Source: Acidovorax delafieldii
GTDB lineage: Bacteria > Pseudomonadota > Gammaproteobacteria > Burkholderiales > Burkholderiaceae_C
Assembly: GCA_002377855.1 (NCBI GenBank)
Contig: DFQQ01000044.1
Coordinates: 28,258 to 92,257, forward strand
Reading direction: 5' to 3'
DNA length: 64,000 nucleotides
Shown here: positions 50,482 to 58,974 of the stretch, one piece after another
Layout: each line of letters opens with the position of its first letter
Numbering within the stretch: the first letter of the stretch is position 1
Notes under the pieces: model-generated
What the model was told of the DNA's origin: nothing
Seen by the model: the letters and a program-made list of their open reading frames with translations, nothing else
Database searches by the model: none
Position numbers and translations under genes: made by a program

Positions 50482-52707
50482 ATGACACCTCGCCTGCTGC
50501 ACCGCCTGTTCAACGCTACTGTATTTGTAGCTGTTAGCGCTTTATGGACGGGCGCCAGCGCCCAATTTGGCCCCAAACCTGCTGCCCCCGGTGGCAGCAC
50601 CGTCACCACCCCCCATGTGCGGGCAGAACTGATCGCCCATGCGCCGCAGGGGGTAACGCCGGGGCAGCCGATGTGGCTGGGGCTGCAGATCACGCACCAG
50701 CCTGACTGGCACACCTACTGGAAAAATCCCGGCGACTCCGGCCTGCCGACCGAGCTGACCTGGCAGCTGCCGCCGGGGCTGGACGCTGGCGACATCGCCT
50801 GGCCCGTGCCGCACAAGATCGCCATTGGCACCCTGGCCAACTACGGCTATGAAGGCACCGTGCTGCTGCCCGTGCCGGTCACCGTGGCCCAGACCTTTGC
50901 CCCTGGGCCATTGGCCAAGGACGTTACCGTGCAGCTCAAAGCCTCGTGGCTGGTATGCCGCAAGGAATGCATTCCCGAAGAAGGCAACTTCACTCTGCAG
51001 CTGCCCATCCAGAGCACCACGGCGCTGCACAGCGCCGCCTTTGACGCAGCCCAGAAGGCGCAACCCCAGCCGCTGGCAAAAGCAAGCGCGCAACAGCAAG
51101 CCCAGGTCGATGGCGATGCGCTGCAGGTGCGCGTGGCCGGCCTGCCCGCCGCGCTGCGCGGCAAAACGCTGGACCTGTTCCCAGAAACGCCAGAAGTGCT
51201 GCACAACGCGGCCGAAGGTACGCAGCGGTGGGAAGGCGACGTATGGACCGCCCGCATCCCGCTGGCCGAGCAACGCAGCAACAGCCCCAGCACCCTGCCC
51301 GTGGTGCTGGCCGAGCGCGTGCAAGGCAGCACGCCCCGCCCCGGGTACCGGGCCGATCTGACCGTGCAGGGCCCCTGGCCGGCCGTGGCCGCCAAGGCCA
51401 GCGTGTCGCCCGCACTGGAAGCAGCGCTCAAGGCCAATGCAGCCCTGGCGGGCAGCGGCCTTCCCCCTGCTGCGCCCTCAGGGGCGTCCAGCCTCACCCT
51501 CACCGCCGCACTGCTGGGCGCCTTGCTGGGCGGGCTCATCCTCAACCTCATGCCCTGCGTGTTCCCGGTGCTGGCGATCAAGGTGGTGGGCTTTACCCGC
51601 CACGCGCAAGACCGGCGCGCCCACCGCATCAGCGGCCTGGCCTACACCGCAGGCGTGGTGCTGTCGTTCCTAGTGCTGGGCGCCCTCATGCTGGGCCTGC
51701 GAGCTGCGGGCGAGGCGGTAGGCTGGGGCTTTCAGTTGCAGTCACCCGCCGTAGTGGCGGCGCTGGCCGGGCTGTTCACCCTCATCGGGCTGAACCTGGC
51801 CGGGGTATTTGAGTTTGGAAACATGCTGCCCACGTCCGTGGCCAGCCTGCAGGCGCGCCACCCGGTGGCCGACAGTTTCCTCACCGGCGTGCTGGCCGTG
51901 GCGGTGGCATCGCCTTGCACGGCGCCGTTCATGGGCGCCTCCATGGGCCTCACGGCCACACTGCCTGCCGCGCAGGCGCTGGCGGTGTTTGCGGCCCTGG
52001 GCCTGGGCCTGGCGCTGCCCTATTTGGCTGCCAGCCTGTGGCCTGCCGTGGCGCGCGCCCTGCCCCGCCCCGGTGCGTGGATGGACACCTTCCGCCGCTT
52101 CATGGCCTTCCCCATGTTTGCCACCGTGGTGTGGCTGGTGTGGGTGCTGGGGCAGCAAAGCGGCATCGATGGCGCAGCCTCCTTGCTGATCCTGCTGGTG
52201 GGCCTGGGCCTGCTGGCCTGGTCGCTGGCGCAGCAAGGGCGCGCACGGCGCTGGCTGGGCAGCGTGGCCACCGTGGCCATGGCCCTGCTGCTGTGGGCCT
52301 TTGGGCCCCATGTCACGCGCATGGCCGATGTGGCAGCGGCCCCAGCCAACGCAACGGCCACCACCGCGCAAGGCTGGCAACCCTGGGCCCCTGGCGCAGC
52401 CGACCAACTGGTGGCCGGCGGCCGCCCCGTGTTCGTCGACTTCACCGCCGCCTGGTGCGTGACCTGCCAGTACAACAAGAAAACCACCCTCGCCAACGCG
52501 GACGTGCTGGCCGACCTGCAAGCCAAAAACGTCGCCCTGCTGCGCGCCGACTGGACACGCCGCGACCCCGCCATCACAGCCGCCCTGGCCCAGCTGGGCC
52601 GCAACGGCGTGCCGGTATACGTGTTCTACCGCCCTGGCAAGCCGCCGGTGGTATTGACCGAGGTGCTGAGCGTGGGCGAAGTGCGCAGCACCATTGCGCA
52701 GTTGTAG
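50482..52707 (+). CDS. dsbD: Thiol:disulfide interchange protein, DsbD/ScsB type
   Basis: The 741-residue inner-membrane protein carries electrons from cytoplasmic thioredoxin to the periplasm. A signal peptide (cleavage expected after ASA, residue 27) precedes a periplasmic domain with a Cys pair in VCRKECIPEEGNF. The membrane domain with LNLMPCVFPVLAIKVVGF and VAVASPCTAPFMGASMG holds the two conserved Cys. The C-terminal thioredoxin domain has DFTAAWCVTCQYNKKTTL. Codons 12-27 of the signal peptide coincide with a family I repeat. Confidence 0.92.
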   Translation: MTPRLLHRLFNATVFVAVSALWTGASAQFGPKPAAPGGSTVTTPHVRAELIAHAPQGVTPGQPMWLGLQITHQPDWHTYWKNPGDSGLPTELTWQLPPGLDAGDIAWPVPHKIAIGTLANYGYEGTVLLPVPVTVAQTFAPGPLAKDVTVQLKASWLVCRKECIPEEGNFTLQLPIQSTTALHSAAFDAAQKAQPQPLAKASAQQQAQVDGDALQVRVAGLPAALRGKTLDLFPETPEVLHNAAEGTQRWEGDVWTARIPLAEQRSNSPSTLPVVLAERVQGSTPRPGYRADLTVQGPWPAVAAKASVSPALEAALKANAALAGSGLPPAAPSGASSLTLTAALLGALLGGLILNLMPCVFPVLAIKVVGFTRHAQDRRAHRISGLAYTAGVVLSFLVLGALMLGLRAAGEAVGWGFQLQSPAVVAALAGLFTLIGLNLAGVFEFGNMLPTSVASLQARHPVADSFLTGVLAVAVASPCTAPFMGASMGLTATLPAAQALAVFAALGLGLALPYLAASLWPAVARALPRPGAWMDTFRRFMAFPMFATVVWLVWVLGQQSGIDGAASLLILLVGLGLLAWSLAQQGRARRWLGSVATVAMALLLWAFGPHVTRMADVAAAPANATATTAQGWQPWAPGAADQLVAGGRPVFVDFTAAWCVTCQYNKKTTLANADVLADLQAKNVALLRADWTRRDPAITAALAQLGRNGVPVYVFYRPGKPPVVLTEVLSVGEVRSTIAQL
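50515..50562 (+). repeat. Dispersed repeat family I, copy i, encoding the dsbD signal-peptide core
   Basis: GCTACTGTATTTGTAGCTGT, then TAGCGCTTTATGGACGGGCG, then CCAGCGCC aligns almost base for base with copy e (33628 onward). It is in frame in dsbD and encodes residues 12-27, ATVFVAVSALWTGASA: the hydrophobic core plus the Ala-X-Ala cleavage site. Confidence 0.8.
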
Positions 52708-52775
52708 GCGTTCGAGATGCTTTGGACGACTGCGGCACTTCTCCACCCCACATCCGCCTGACCGCGGCAACCACC

Positions 52776-53210
52776 ATGCAGACAGACGACCTCGAACCCT
52801 ACCTGTCCATCCTGCAGAGCGCGCACACGATCGCCATCGTCGGCCTCTCGCCCAAACCCGAGCGCGACAGCCACCATGTGGCGCAGTACCTGCAGGAGCA
52901 GGGGTACCACATCGTGCCCATCAACCCTGCGGCCGAGCAGATATTGGGCGAGCGCAGCTGGCCCTCATTGACCGAGGCGGCAAAGCACCACCGCATTGAC
53001 TTGGTGGATGTGTTTCGCGACAGCGCCGCCGTGCCGCCCATCGCCGACGAAGCGATTGCCGTGGGTGCCAAGGCCTTGTGGCTGCAAATTGGCGTGCGCC
53101 ACGATGACGCCTTGGCCAAGGCCCATGCGGCAGGGCTGGCCGTGGTGCAGGACCACTGCACCCTGGTGGAACACCAGCGTTTGCGGGCCGCGGGCGCGTT
53201 GCCCGCCTGA
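52776..53210 (+). CDS. CoA-binding-domain protein, YccU type
   Basis: The 144-residue protein is a single Rossmann-like CoA-binding domain. TIAIVGLSPKPERDSHHVAQ carries the nucleotide-binding loop, GYHIVPINPAAEQILG follows, and ALWLQIGVRHDDALAKAHAA is typical. Related proteins are widespread but their function is not established. It follows dsbD by 68 bases and ends four bases before the convergent IclR gene. Confidence 0.88.
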   Translation: MQTDDLEPYLSILQSAHTIAIVGLSPKPERDSHHVAQYLQEQGYHIVPINPAAEQILGERSWPSLTEAAKHHRIDLVDVFRDSAAVPPIADEAIAVGAKALWLQIGVRHDDALAKAHAAGLAVVQDHCTLVEHQRLRAAGALPA

Positions 53211-53214
53211 GAAA

Positions 53215-54015
53215 CTAGGGCGCAGCGCCCAGGCGGCGTGACAACGCCTGCGCCGCATCGCGCAGGCACCGCGCTGCGGCGCTGTCGGGGCGCGTGTGCA
53301 GCGTGGCGCTGGGGCCAATGGCAGCCAGGCACAGCACCAGCTGCCCGAAGCCATTGAACACCGGACTGGCCACCGCACTGATGCCGGGCAGCAGCTGATC
53401 GGTCACCTCGCTGACCTGATGGGTGCGAACGGCTTGCAGTTCGCCCGCGAAGGCGGGCTCGTCCAACGCCCCTGCAAAGCCCTCTGCCGCCAAGGCAGCA
53501 GCGACGCGCTCGCGCGGACCGTAAGCTGCAAAGACCTTGCCGGTGGCCGTGTGCCGCACCGACGCCGTGGTGCCATGGCGCATGGCGACGTACACCGCCG
53601 TTGGCCCCTCTTCCACCCGGATGATGGTGGGTCCGCTGTCGCCCCACACCGAAGCCGACACCGTGTAGCCGATGCGCTGCGCCAGTCCGGGCAGCTCGGC
53701 AATGGCCAGGCGCACCGGGTCCACCTGCTGCAGGCTGATCAGCCCCAGTTGCATGGCCAGCGGGCCCAGTCCGTAGTGGCCGCTTACCGCGTCTTGCTCC
53801 ACCAGCCCCAGCTTGCCAAAGCTCACCAGGTACGGGTGGGCCTTGGCTGCAGTCATGCCCGCCGCTCCAGCCAAGTCCTTGAGCGCCATGCGGCGCCCGG
53901 TACGGGCCAGCACCTTGAGCAACTGCCCACCCACTTCCACGCTTTGTATGCCGCGCGGCGTGCGGGGGTTGTCTTCGTCGTCAGCAGGGGAAACGTCGGG
54001 AGCAGAGATGGCCAT
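53215..54015 (-). CDS. IclR-family transcriptional regulator
   Basis: The 266-residue regulator has an N-terminal winged helix-turn-helix (QLLKVLARTGRRMALKDLAG, then AAGMTAAKAHPYLVSFGKLG) and a C-terminal effector-binding domain with VSASVWGDSGPTIIRVEEG and the late Ser/Gly-rich ISAVASPVFNGFGQLVLCLA. The ATG at 54015 is used here; a GTG at 54072 would add 19 residues, and neither has a clear ribosome-binding site. It is divergent from the catabolic cluster beginning with the MBL-fold gene and probably controls it in response to an aromatic compound (inference). Confidence 0.88.
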   Translation of the reverse strand: MAISAPDVSPADDEDNPRTPRGIQSVEVGGQLLKVLARTGRRMALKDLAGAAGMTAAKAHPYLVSFGKLGLVEQDAVSGHYGLGPLAMQLGLISLQQVDPVRLAIAELPGLAQRIGYTVSASVWGDSGPTIIRVEEGPTAVYVAMRHGTTASVRHTATGKVFAAYGPRERVAAALAAEGFAGALDEPAFAGELQAVRTHQVSEVTDQLLPGISAVASPVFNGFGQLVLCLAAIGPSATLHTRPDSAAARCLRDAAQALSRRLGAAP

Positions 54016-54125
54016 GGCCCGATTGTCCACGCTGGCGTGTGGCACCTCCACGGGCGGATTGCGGGTTTTCACCTAAACAAATGCGTTAGACATAAACAAA
54101 CTTCTTGCCTAACATCAAAACATTC

Positions 54126-54139
54126 CGTTTAGATAAACG
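54126..54139. promoter_or_regulatory. Palindromic operator candidate for the IclR regulator
   Basis: CGTTTAGATAAACG has perfect 6-base arms around GA. A related but weaker site, GTTAGACATAAAC, occurs at 54085-54097. The palindrome lies 25 bases before the MBL-fold gene in an unusually AT-rich gap and overlaps where the -10 would be. Confidence 0.6.
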
Positions 54140-54164
54140 AATTCATCATTAACAAATCAAGACC

Positions 54165-55124
54165 ATGAGCACCGTTAAAACCTTTGCTTCCGCTGCCGAC
54201 CTCGACGTGAAAAAGGTGAGCTTTGACAAGCTCTCCGACCACGCCTACGCCTACACGGCCGAGGGCGACCCCAACACCGGCATCATCATTGGCGACGACG
54301 CCGTGATGGTCATCGACACCCAGGCCACACCCGTGATGGCCCAGGACGTGATCCGCCGCATCCGCGAGGTGACGGACAAGCCCATCAAGTACGTTTTGCT
54401 CTCCCACTACCACGCCGTACGCGTGCTGGGGGCCAGTGCGTACGGCGCCGAGCACATCATTGCAAGCGAAGACACGCGCGACCTGATCGTGGAGCGTGGC
54501 CAGTTCGACAAGGACAGCGAGATCGGCCGCTTTCCGCGCCTGTTCCAGAACGTGGAGAGCGTGCCGGACGGCCTGACGTGGCCGACGATGACTTTCAACC
54601 AAAAGATGACCCTGTGGCTGGGCAAGCTGGAGGTGCAGATCCTGCAACTGGGCCGGGGCCACACCAAGGGCGACACCGTGGCCTGGCTGCCGCAGGAAAA
54701 GATCCTCTTCAGCGGCGACCTGGTGGAGTTTGATGCCACGCCGTATGCGGGCGACGCGTACTTCCAGGACTGGCCGCAGACCCTGGACAACATTGCCGCC
54801 CTGAGGCCCGAAAAGCTGGTGCCCGGCCGGGGAGCCGCATTGCAGACGCCCGAGCAGGTGCAGGCGGGCCTGGCAGGCACGCGCGCCTTCATCAGCGACC
54901 TGTACGAGAGCGTGAAGGCCAGCGCCGCCCAGGGCGAAGACCTGCGCAAGGTGTACGAGGCCACGTTTGCCCAACTGCAACCCAAGTACGGCCACTGGGT
55001 CATCTTCAACCACTGCATGCCGTTTGACGTGACCCGGGCCTACGACGAGGCCACCACGTTCCCCGACCCACGCATCTGGACCGCCGAGCGCGACATTCAA
55101 ATGTGGAAGGCCCTGGAAGGCTAG
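54165..55124 (+). CDS. Metallo-beta-lactamase-fold hydrolase with altered zinc motif
   Basis: The 319-residue MBL-fold protein is the first gene of an IclR-linked catabolic cluster. Strand-and-turn elements such as GIIIGDDAVMVIDTQ and the later LGRGHTKGDTVAWLP, LFSGDLVEFD and IFNHCMPFD are clear. The usual HxHxDH motif reads HYHAVR at residues 81-86, so the Asp and third His of the second zinc site are missing. It may bind one metal. Likely action is on an ester or thioester in the pathway (inference). Confidence 0.85.
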   Translation: MSTVKTFASAADLDVKKVSFDKLSDHAYAYTAEGDPNTGIIIGDDAVMVIDTQATPVMAQDVIRRIREVTDKPIKYVLLSHYHAVRVLGASAYGAEHIIASEDTRDLIVERGQFDKDSEIGRFPRLFQNVESVPDGLTWPTMTFNQKMTLWLGKLEVQILQLGRGHTKGDTVAWLPQEKILFSGDLVEFDATPYAGDAYFQDWPQTLDNIAALRPEKLVPGRGAALQTPEQVQAGLAGTRAFISDLYESVKASAAQGEDLRKVYEATFAQLQPKYGHWVIFNHCMPFDVTRAYDEATTFPDPRIWTAERDIQMWKALEG

Positions 55125-55127
55125 GCA

Positions 55128-55260
55128 GAGAACAACCCCCTCAGGCGCTGCGCGCCTTCCCCCTTCTCTCGCAGCGCTGCACGCTGCGGGAAGGGGGACG
55201 ACGCCCTCGCTGCGGGGCGGCCCTTGCTCGGCGTCCCTCGCTTGGGGCGCGCCAGTTGCA
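55128..55260 (+). repeat. Dispersed repeat family II, copy 3
   Basis: ACAACCCCCTCAGGCGCTGC, then GCGCCTTCCCCCTTCTCTCG, then GGAAGGGGGACGACGCCCTC and GCTTGGGGCGCGCCAGTTGC. This is the best-preserved copy. GGAAGGGGG can pair with CCTTCCCCC to form a large hairpin. It lies between two same-strand genes. Confidence 0.75.
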
Positions 55261-55311
55261 ACGGCCTGCTCTCTGCATCACGCATTGTTCTCACACACAA
55301 AGAGAGGTCAC

Positions 55312-56964
55312 ATGAACCCCAGAGACATTCCCACCGAGGCCTTCCACGCCAGTGGCGCCGAGGTGCAGGCCATCGACTTCGGCTACGTGCGCTCGCCCGA
55401 CCAGGACCGCGCGACGCCCGCACAGCACCCCATCGTGGTCATCGGCGCGGGCCCGGTAGGCCTGTCGCTCGCCATTGACCTGGCCCAGCGCGGGCAGCGT
55501 GTGGTGGTGCTGGACAACGACCACAAGCTCTCCATCGGCTCGCGCGCCATCTGTTTTGCCAAGCGCACGCTGGAGATCTGGGACCGCCTGGGCGTGGGCC
55601 AGCGCATGGTGGACAAGGGCATCTCGTGGAACCTGGGCAAGGTGTTCCTGAAAGACGAGCAGCTGTACGAATTCAACCTTTTGCCCGAGGAAGGGCACGA
55701 GCGCCCAGCCTTCATCAACCTGCAGCAGTACTACGCCGAGGCCTACCTGGTGGAGCGCGCACTGCAGCTCCCCGGCATCGACATCCGCTGGCACAACAAG
55801 GTGACTGCCGTGGAAAGCCGTGCAGACGGGGCGCTGCTGAGCATCGAGACGCCCGAGGGCGCCTACCAGATTGATGCGCAGTGGCTGGTGGCCTGCGACG
55901 GCTCACGCTCGCCCACGCGGCAGATGCTGGGGTTGGAAAGCAAAGGCCGTATCTTCCAAGACCGCTTTCTGATCGCCGACGTGAAGCTGGCGGATGAGGC
56001 CAACTTTCCGACGGAGCGCTGGTTCTGGTTTGACCCGCCCTTTCACCCCAACCAGAGCGTGCTGCTGCACCGCCAGCCCGACAACGTGTGGCGCATCGAC
56101 TTCCAGCTGGGCTGGGACGCCGACCCTGAAGAAGAGAAAAAGCCCGAGAACATCATCCCGCGCGTGAAGGCGCTGCTGGGTGCGGACGCCCAGTTTGAGT
56201 TGGACTGGGCCAGCGTCTACACCTTTGCCTGCCTGCGCATGGACCAGTTCGTGCACGGCCGCATCATCTTTGCGGGCGACAGCGCGCATGGCGTTTCGCC
56301 CTTTGGCGCACGCGGCGCCAACAGCGGCGTGCAGGACGCCGAGAACCTGGCCTGGAAGCTCGATTGGGTGCTCAAGGGCCGCGCGAGCCCTGCGCTGGTG
56401 GGCACGTATGGCCCCGAGCGCGAATACGCGGCCGACGAGAACCTGTGCAACTCCACGCGCGCCACCGACTTCATCACGCCCAAGAGCGAGGTCAGCCGCC
56501 TGTTCCGCGATGCGGCGCTGCACCTGGCGCGCGAGCATGCGTTTGCGCGGCGCATCGTCAACAGCGGGCGCCTGTCGGTGCCAGCCACGCTGCGCGAATC
56601 GGCGCTGAATACGCCGGACGTTGACGTCTTTGACGACGCCCAGCAGCCCGGCGCGGTGCTGCTGGATGCGCCGCTGACCCGGCACCACCAACCCACGTGG
56701 CTGCTGCGCGAGCTGGGACCCGACTTCACGTTGATCTGCTTTGGCCCCGCAGCGGTGTGGGCCCACGCCCTGCCCCATGTGAAGGTACTGCAGGTTGGCC
56801 GGGATGTGGACGACGTCCGCGGCTTGGCCGCGCAACGGCTCGATGCCCAACCCGGCACGGCCTATTTGGTCCGGCCTGACCAGCATGTGTGCGCACGCTG
56901 GCGCAATCCCGCTGAGGCTGCGGTGCGCAGCGCATTGGCCCGTGCACTGGGCGCATGTCACTGA
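55312..56964 (+). CDS. FAD-dependent aromatic monooxygenase (PHBH/MhpA type)
   Basis: The 550-residue flavoprotein hydroxylates an aromatic ring. It has the FAD-binding GxGxxG in IVVIGAGPVGLSLAIDLAQ, the DG motif in LVACDGSRSPTRQMLG and the GD motif in RIIFAGDSAHGVSPFGARGA. The C-terminal thioredoxin-like extension is typical of the larger 3-(3-hydroxyphenyl)propionate hydroxylase-like enzymes. The ATG at 55312 has an AGAGAGG ribosome-binding site. It is followed by a DUF2783 gene, a common partner. Confidence 0.9.
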   Translation: MNPRDIPTEAFHASGAEVQAIDFGYVRSPDQDRATPAQHPIVVIGAGPVGLSLAIDLAQRGQRVVVLDNDHKLSIGSRAICFAKRTLEIWDRLGVGQRMVDKGISWNLGKVFLKDEQLYEFNLLPEEGHERPAFINLQQYYAEAYLVERALQLPGIDIRWHNKVTAVESRADGALLSIETPEGAYQIDAQWLVACDGSRSPTRQMLGLESKGRIFQDRFLIADVKLADEANFPTERWFWFDPPFHPNQSVLLHRQPDNVWRIDFQLGWDADPEEEKKPENIIPRVKALLGADAQFELDWASVYTFACLRMDQFVHGRIIFAGDSAHGVSPFGARGANSGVQDAENLAWKLDWVLKGRASPALVGTYGPEREYAADENLCNSTRATDFITPKSEVSRLFRDAALHLAREHAFARRIVNSGRLSVPATLRESALNTPDVDVFDDAQQPGAVLLDAPLTRHHQPTWLLRELGPDFTLICFGPAAVWAHALPHVKVLQVGRDVDDVRGLAAQRLDAQPGTAYLVRPDQHVCARWRNPAEAAVRSALARALGACH

Positions 56965-56979
56965 AAAGGAACGACCGCC

Positions 56980-57237
56980 ATGCTGAACACACAACCGAAC
57001 CTGCAAGCCTTCGACGATTTTTATGAAGCGCTGATAGCCGCGCACCAGGGGCTTGCGACCGACGAGAGCCAAGCCATGAATGCGCGCCTGGTGCTGCTGT
57101 TGGCCAACCATGTGGGCGACCACGCCACGCTGCTGCACGCACTGCAACTGGCGCGCGGCAGCGCAGTGCCCACATCGGCGCACCTCGCCCGTGACGCCAT
57201 CACCCCCGTCGCGCCTTCCCACACCGTCGCGGCCTAG
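56980..57237 (+). CDS. DUF2783 small protein
   Basis: This 85-residue protein starts 15 bases after the monooxygenase stop and has an AAAGGA ribosome-binding site. It is acidic and helical (LQAFDDFYEALIAAHQGLAT, then ARLVLLLANHVGDHATLLHA). I recognise it as the DUF2783 family, whose genes often follow aromatic FAD monooxygenases. Its biochemical role is unknown. Confidence 0.75.
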   Translation: MLNTQPNLQAFDDFYEALIAAHQGLATDESQAMNARLVLLLANHVGDHATLLHALQLARGSAVPTSAHLARDAITPVAPSHTVAA

Positions 57238-57331
57238 AAACGCGACCTTCTCGTTAACACGCCTGAGCGCCGCGCAGACGGTGCAGGGCAGTGCTTCGCC
57301 CACTTCTTGATAACACCGGAGACAAACGAAC

Positions 57332-58300
57332 ATGCTGCGCAAACATTTTCTCGCTCATCTCGCAGGCCTCGCATGCGCTTGCGCCTTGCCCCTCGCCCAC
57401 GCCCAAGACCCCAAACCTCTGGAATGGGTGGTGGGTTACGCAGCCGGCGGAGGCTCCGACATCGTGGCGCGCACGATTGCCGAGTCCATGTCTGCAACGC
57501 TCGGGCGCCCCATTGTCATCAATAACAAGCCCGGGGCAGGCACCAATATCGCTGCCGAATACAGCGCGCGCAACAAGGATTTCGGCAACCTCATTTTTTC
57601 GGCAGACTTTGCCACGCTCGCGGCCAATCCCTTCCTCTTCAGCAAGCTGAACTACAACGCCGAAAAAGATTTTCAGCCCGTGGGACTGCTGGTGCGCTTT
57701 CCCATGTTCCTCGTGGTGTCCAACAATGTTCCTGCCAAGAACCTTAAGGAATTCATGGCCTGGGCCAAGGCCCGCACCGATGGGGTGAACTGGGGTTCGG
57801 CCGGGCCGGGCAGCCCCCACCATCTGGTGGGTGAGCTGTTTCGCGAGCACAGCGGTCTGCAGCTCACGCATGTGCCATACCGCGGCGCGGCGCCAGCCAT
57901 TCAGGATGTGATCGGCGGGCAAATTCCGGCCATGTGGATCGACAGCGCTACCGTGTACCCTTTCCTGAGTAGCGGCAAGGTCCGCGCGATTGGCGTGGCC
58001 AGCCCCCAACGGGTGGCGACCATGCCCGACGTGCCCACCATTGCAGAGCAAGGGATGGAGGGATTCGAGGGCTACGCCTGGCAGGGCATAGTGGCGCCCA
58101 CCGGCACTGCAGCCGACGTGGTGGCGAACTTCAGCAAGGCGCTGCAGACGGCCCTGACCGATACGCGCACCAAGGCCCGCCTGCAAGCCCTGGGGGTAGA
58201 GCCCATGCCAGGCACGGCAGCACAAATGGGGGCCTTTGCACGCGCCGAACGCGAGAAATGGGGGCGTGTGATCACGAAGGTCGGGGTGAAGCTGGACTAG
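57332..58300 (+). CDS. Tripartite tricarboxylate transporter (Bug/TctC) substrate-binding protein
   Basis: The 322-residue periplasmic protein has a signal peptide with cleavage expected after AHA (residue 24). The mature part opens LEWVVGYAAGGGSDIVARTI, then LGRPIVINNKPGAGTNIAAE, as in the Bug family that is greatly expanded in Burkholderiales. HVPYRGAAPAIQDVIGGQI and MPDVPTIAEQGMEGFEGYAW are also standard. It probably captures the aromatic or carboxylate substrate for the enzymes encoded upstream. No membrane components of the transporter are present here. Confidence 0.92.
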   Translation: MLRKHFLAHLAGLACACALPLAHAQDPKPLEWVVGYAAGGGSDIVARTIAESMSATLGRPIVINNKPGAGTNIAAEYSARNKDFGNLIFSADFATLAANPFLFSKLNYNAEKDFQPVGLLVRFPMFLVVSNNVPAKNLKEFMAWAKARTDGVNWGSAGPGSPHHLVGELFREHSGLQLTHVPYRGAAPAIQDVIGGQIPAMWIDSATVYPFLSSGKVRAIGVASPQRVATMPDVPTIAEQGMEGFEGYAWQGIVAPTGTAADVVANFSKALQTALTDTRTKARLQALGVEPMPGTAAQMGAFARAEREKWGRVITKVGVKLD

Positions 58301-58420
58301 CCTCTGCGCTGGGGCACCGGACGCAGCGGCCTCGGTGCGCAGAGCCGTCCGCTGCCCGACGCGGCCAACTCTAGCCAGGCCGCAGGCGCAGCGCCTGCTC
58401 GGCCGGCGCGGTTTGCAAGC

Positions 58421-58972
58421 TCACCGGTAGCGCGCCCAACGGCGCTTGCGCTGCAGGGCTGGGGCCAACCACATCAGCTGCACCGCGGCGTAACCCAAGG
58501 CGGCCAGCAACAACCCCAACGTGGGCAGGCCCACCAGCAAGGGGGTGCCCAGGGCCTGCATCCAGGCAGCCAGGGCCTGGACAGAAAATCCACCATCTGG
58601 CGCCACACTGGCCCAGGCAGGCAGGGTCTGCGCGCCGGGCATCACCAGCGCGCCCAGATAGAAAGCCATTGCATACAAGGGCACCGTGGTCAGCGGATTG
58701 GTGTAGAAGGTTGCCACTGCGCCGGCCACGATGTTGCCGCGCAGCCATGCACAGACCAGCAGCGTGCCAGGTATCTGCAACGGCCCTGGTATGAGCCCGC
58801 AAAACATGCCCGCTGCGACACCGCGCGCAAGGGGCTGGCGCTGGAAACGGAACAACGCACGCCGCTCCAGCCACGGCTGAAACTGCACCATCCAGCCGCG
58901 CTCCAGATGGGCGCGCGCTGTGGGCTCCAGGCCGCGCAACCAGCGCCGCAAGGCGCACAAGCGTTGCATCAT
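58421..58972 (-). CDS. DUF2062 membrane protein
   Basis: The 183-residue protein has a basic N-terminus and about three membrane segments. The segment FRFQRQPLARGVAAGMFCGL, then IPGPLQIPGTLLVCAWLRGN and IVAGAVATFYTNPLTTVPLY is characteristic of DUF2062. Its function is unknown. The ATG pair at 58972/58969 leaves the exact start open. It begins two bases after the stop of a 53-residue membrane protein, so the two are probably co-translated. Confidence 0.82.
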   Translation of the reverse strand: MMQRLCALRRWLRGLEPTARAHLERGWMVQFQPWLERRALFRFQRQPLARGVAAGMFCGLIPGPLQIPGTLLVCAWLRGNIVAGAVATFYTNPLTTVPLYAMAFYLGALVMPGAQTLPAWASVAPDGGFSVQALAAWMQALGTPLLVGLPTLGLLLAALGYAAVQLMWLAPALQRKRRWARYR

Positions 58973-58974
58973 GC

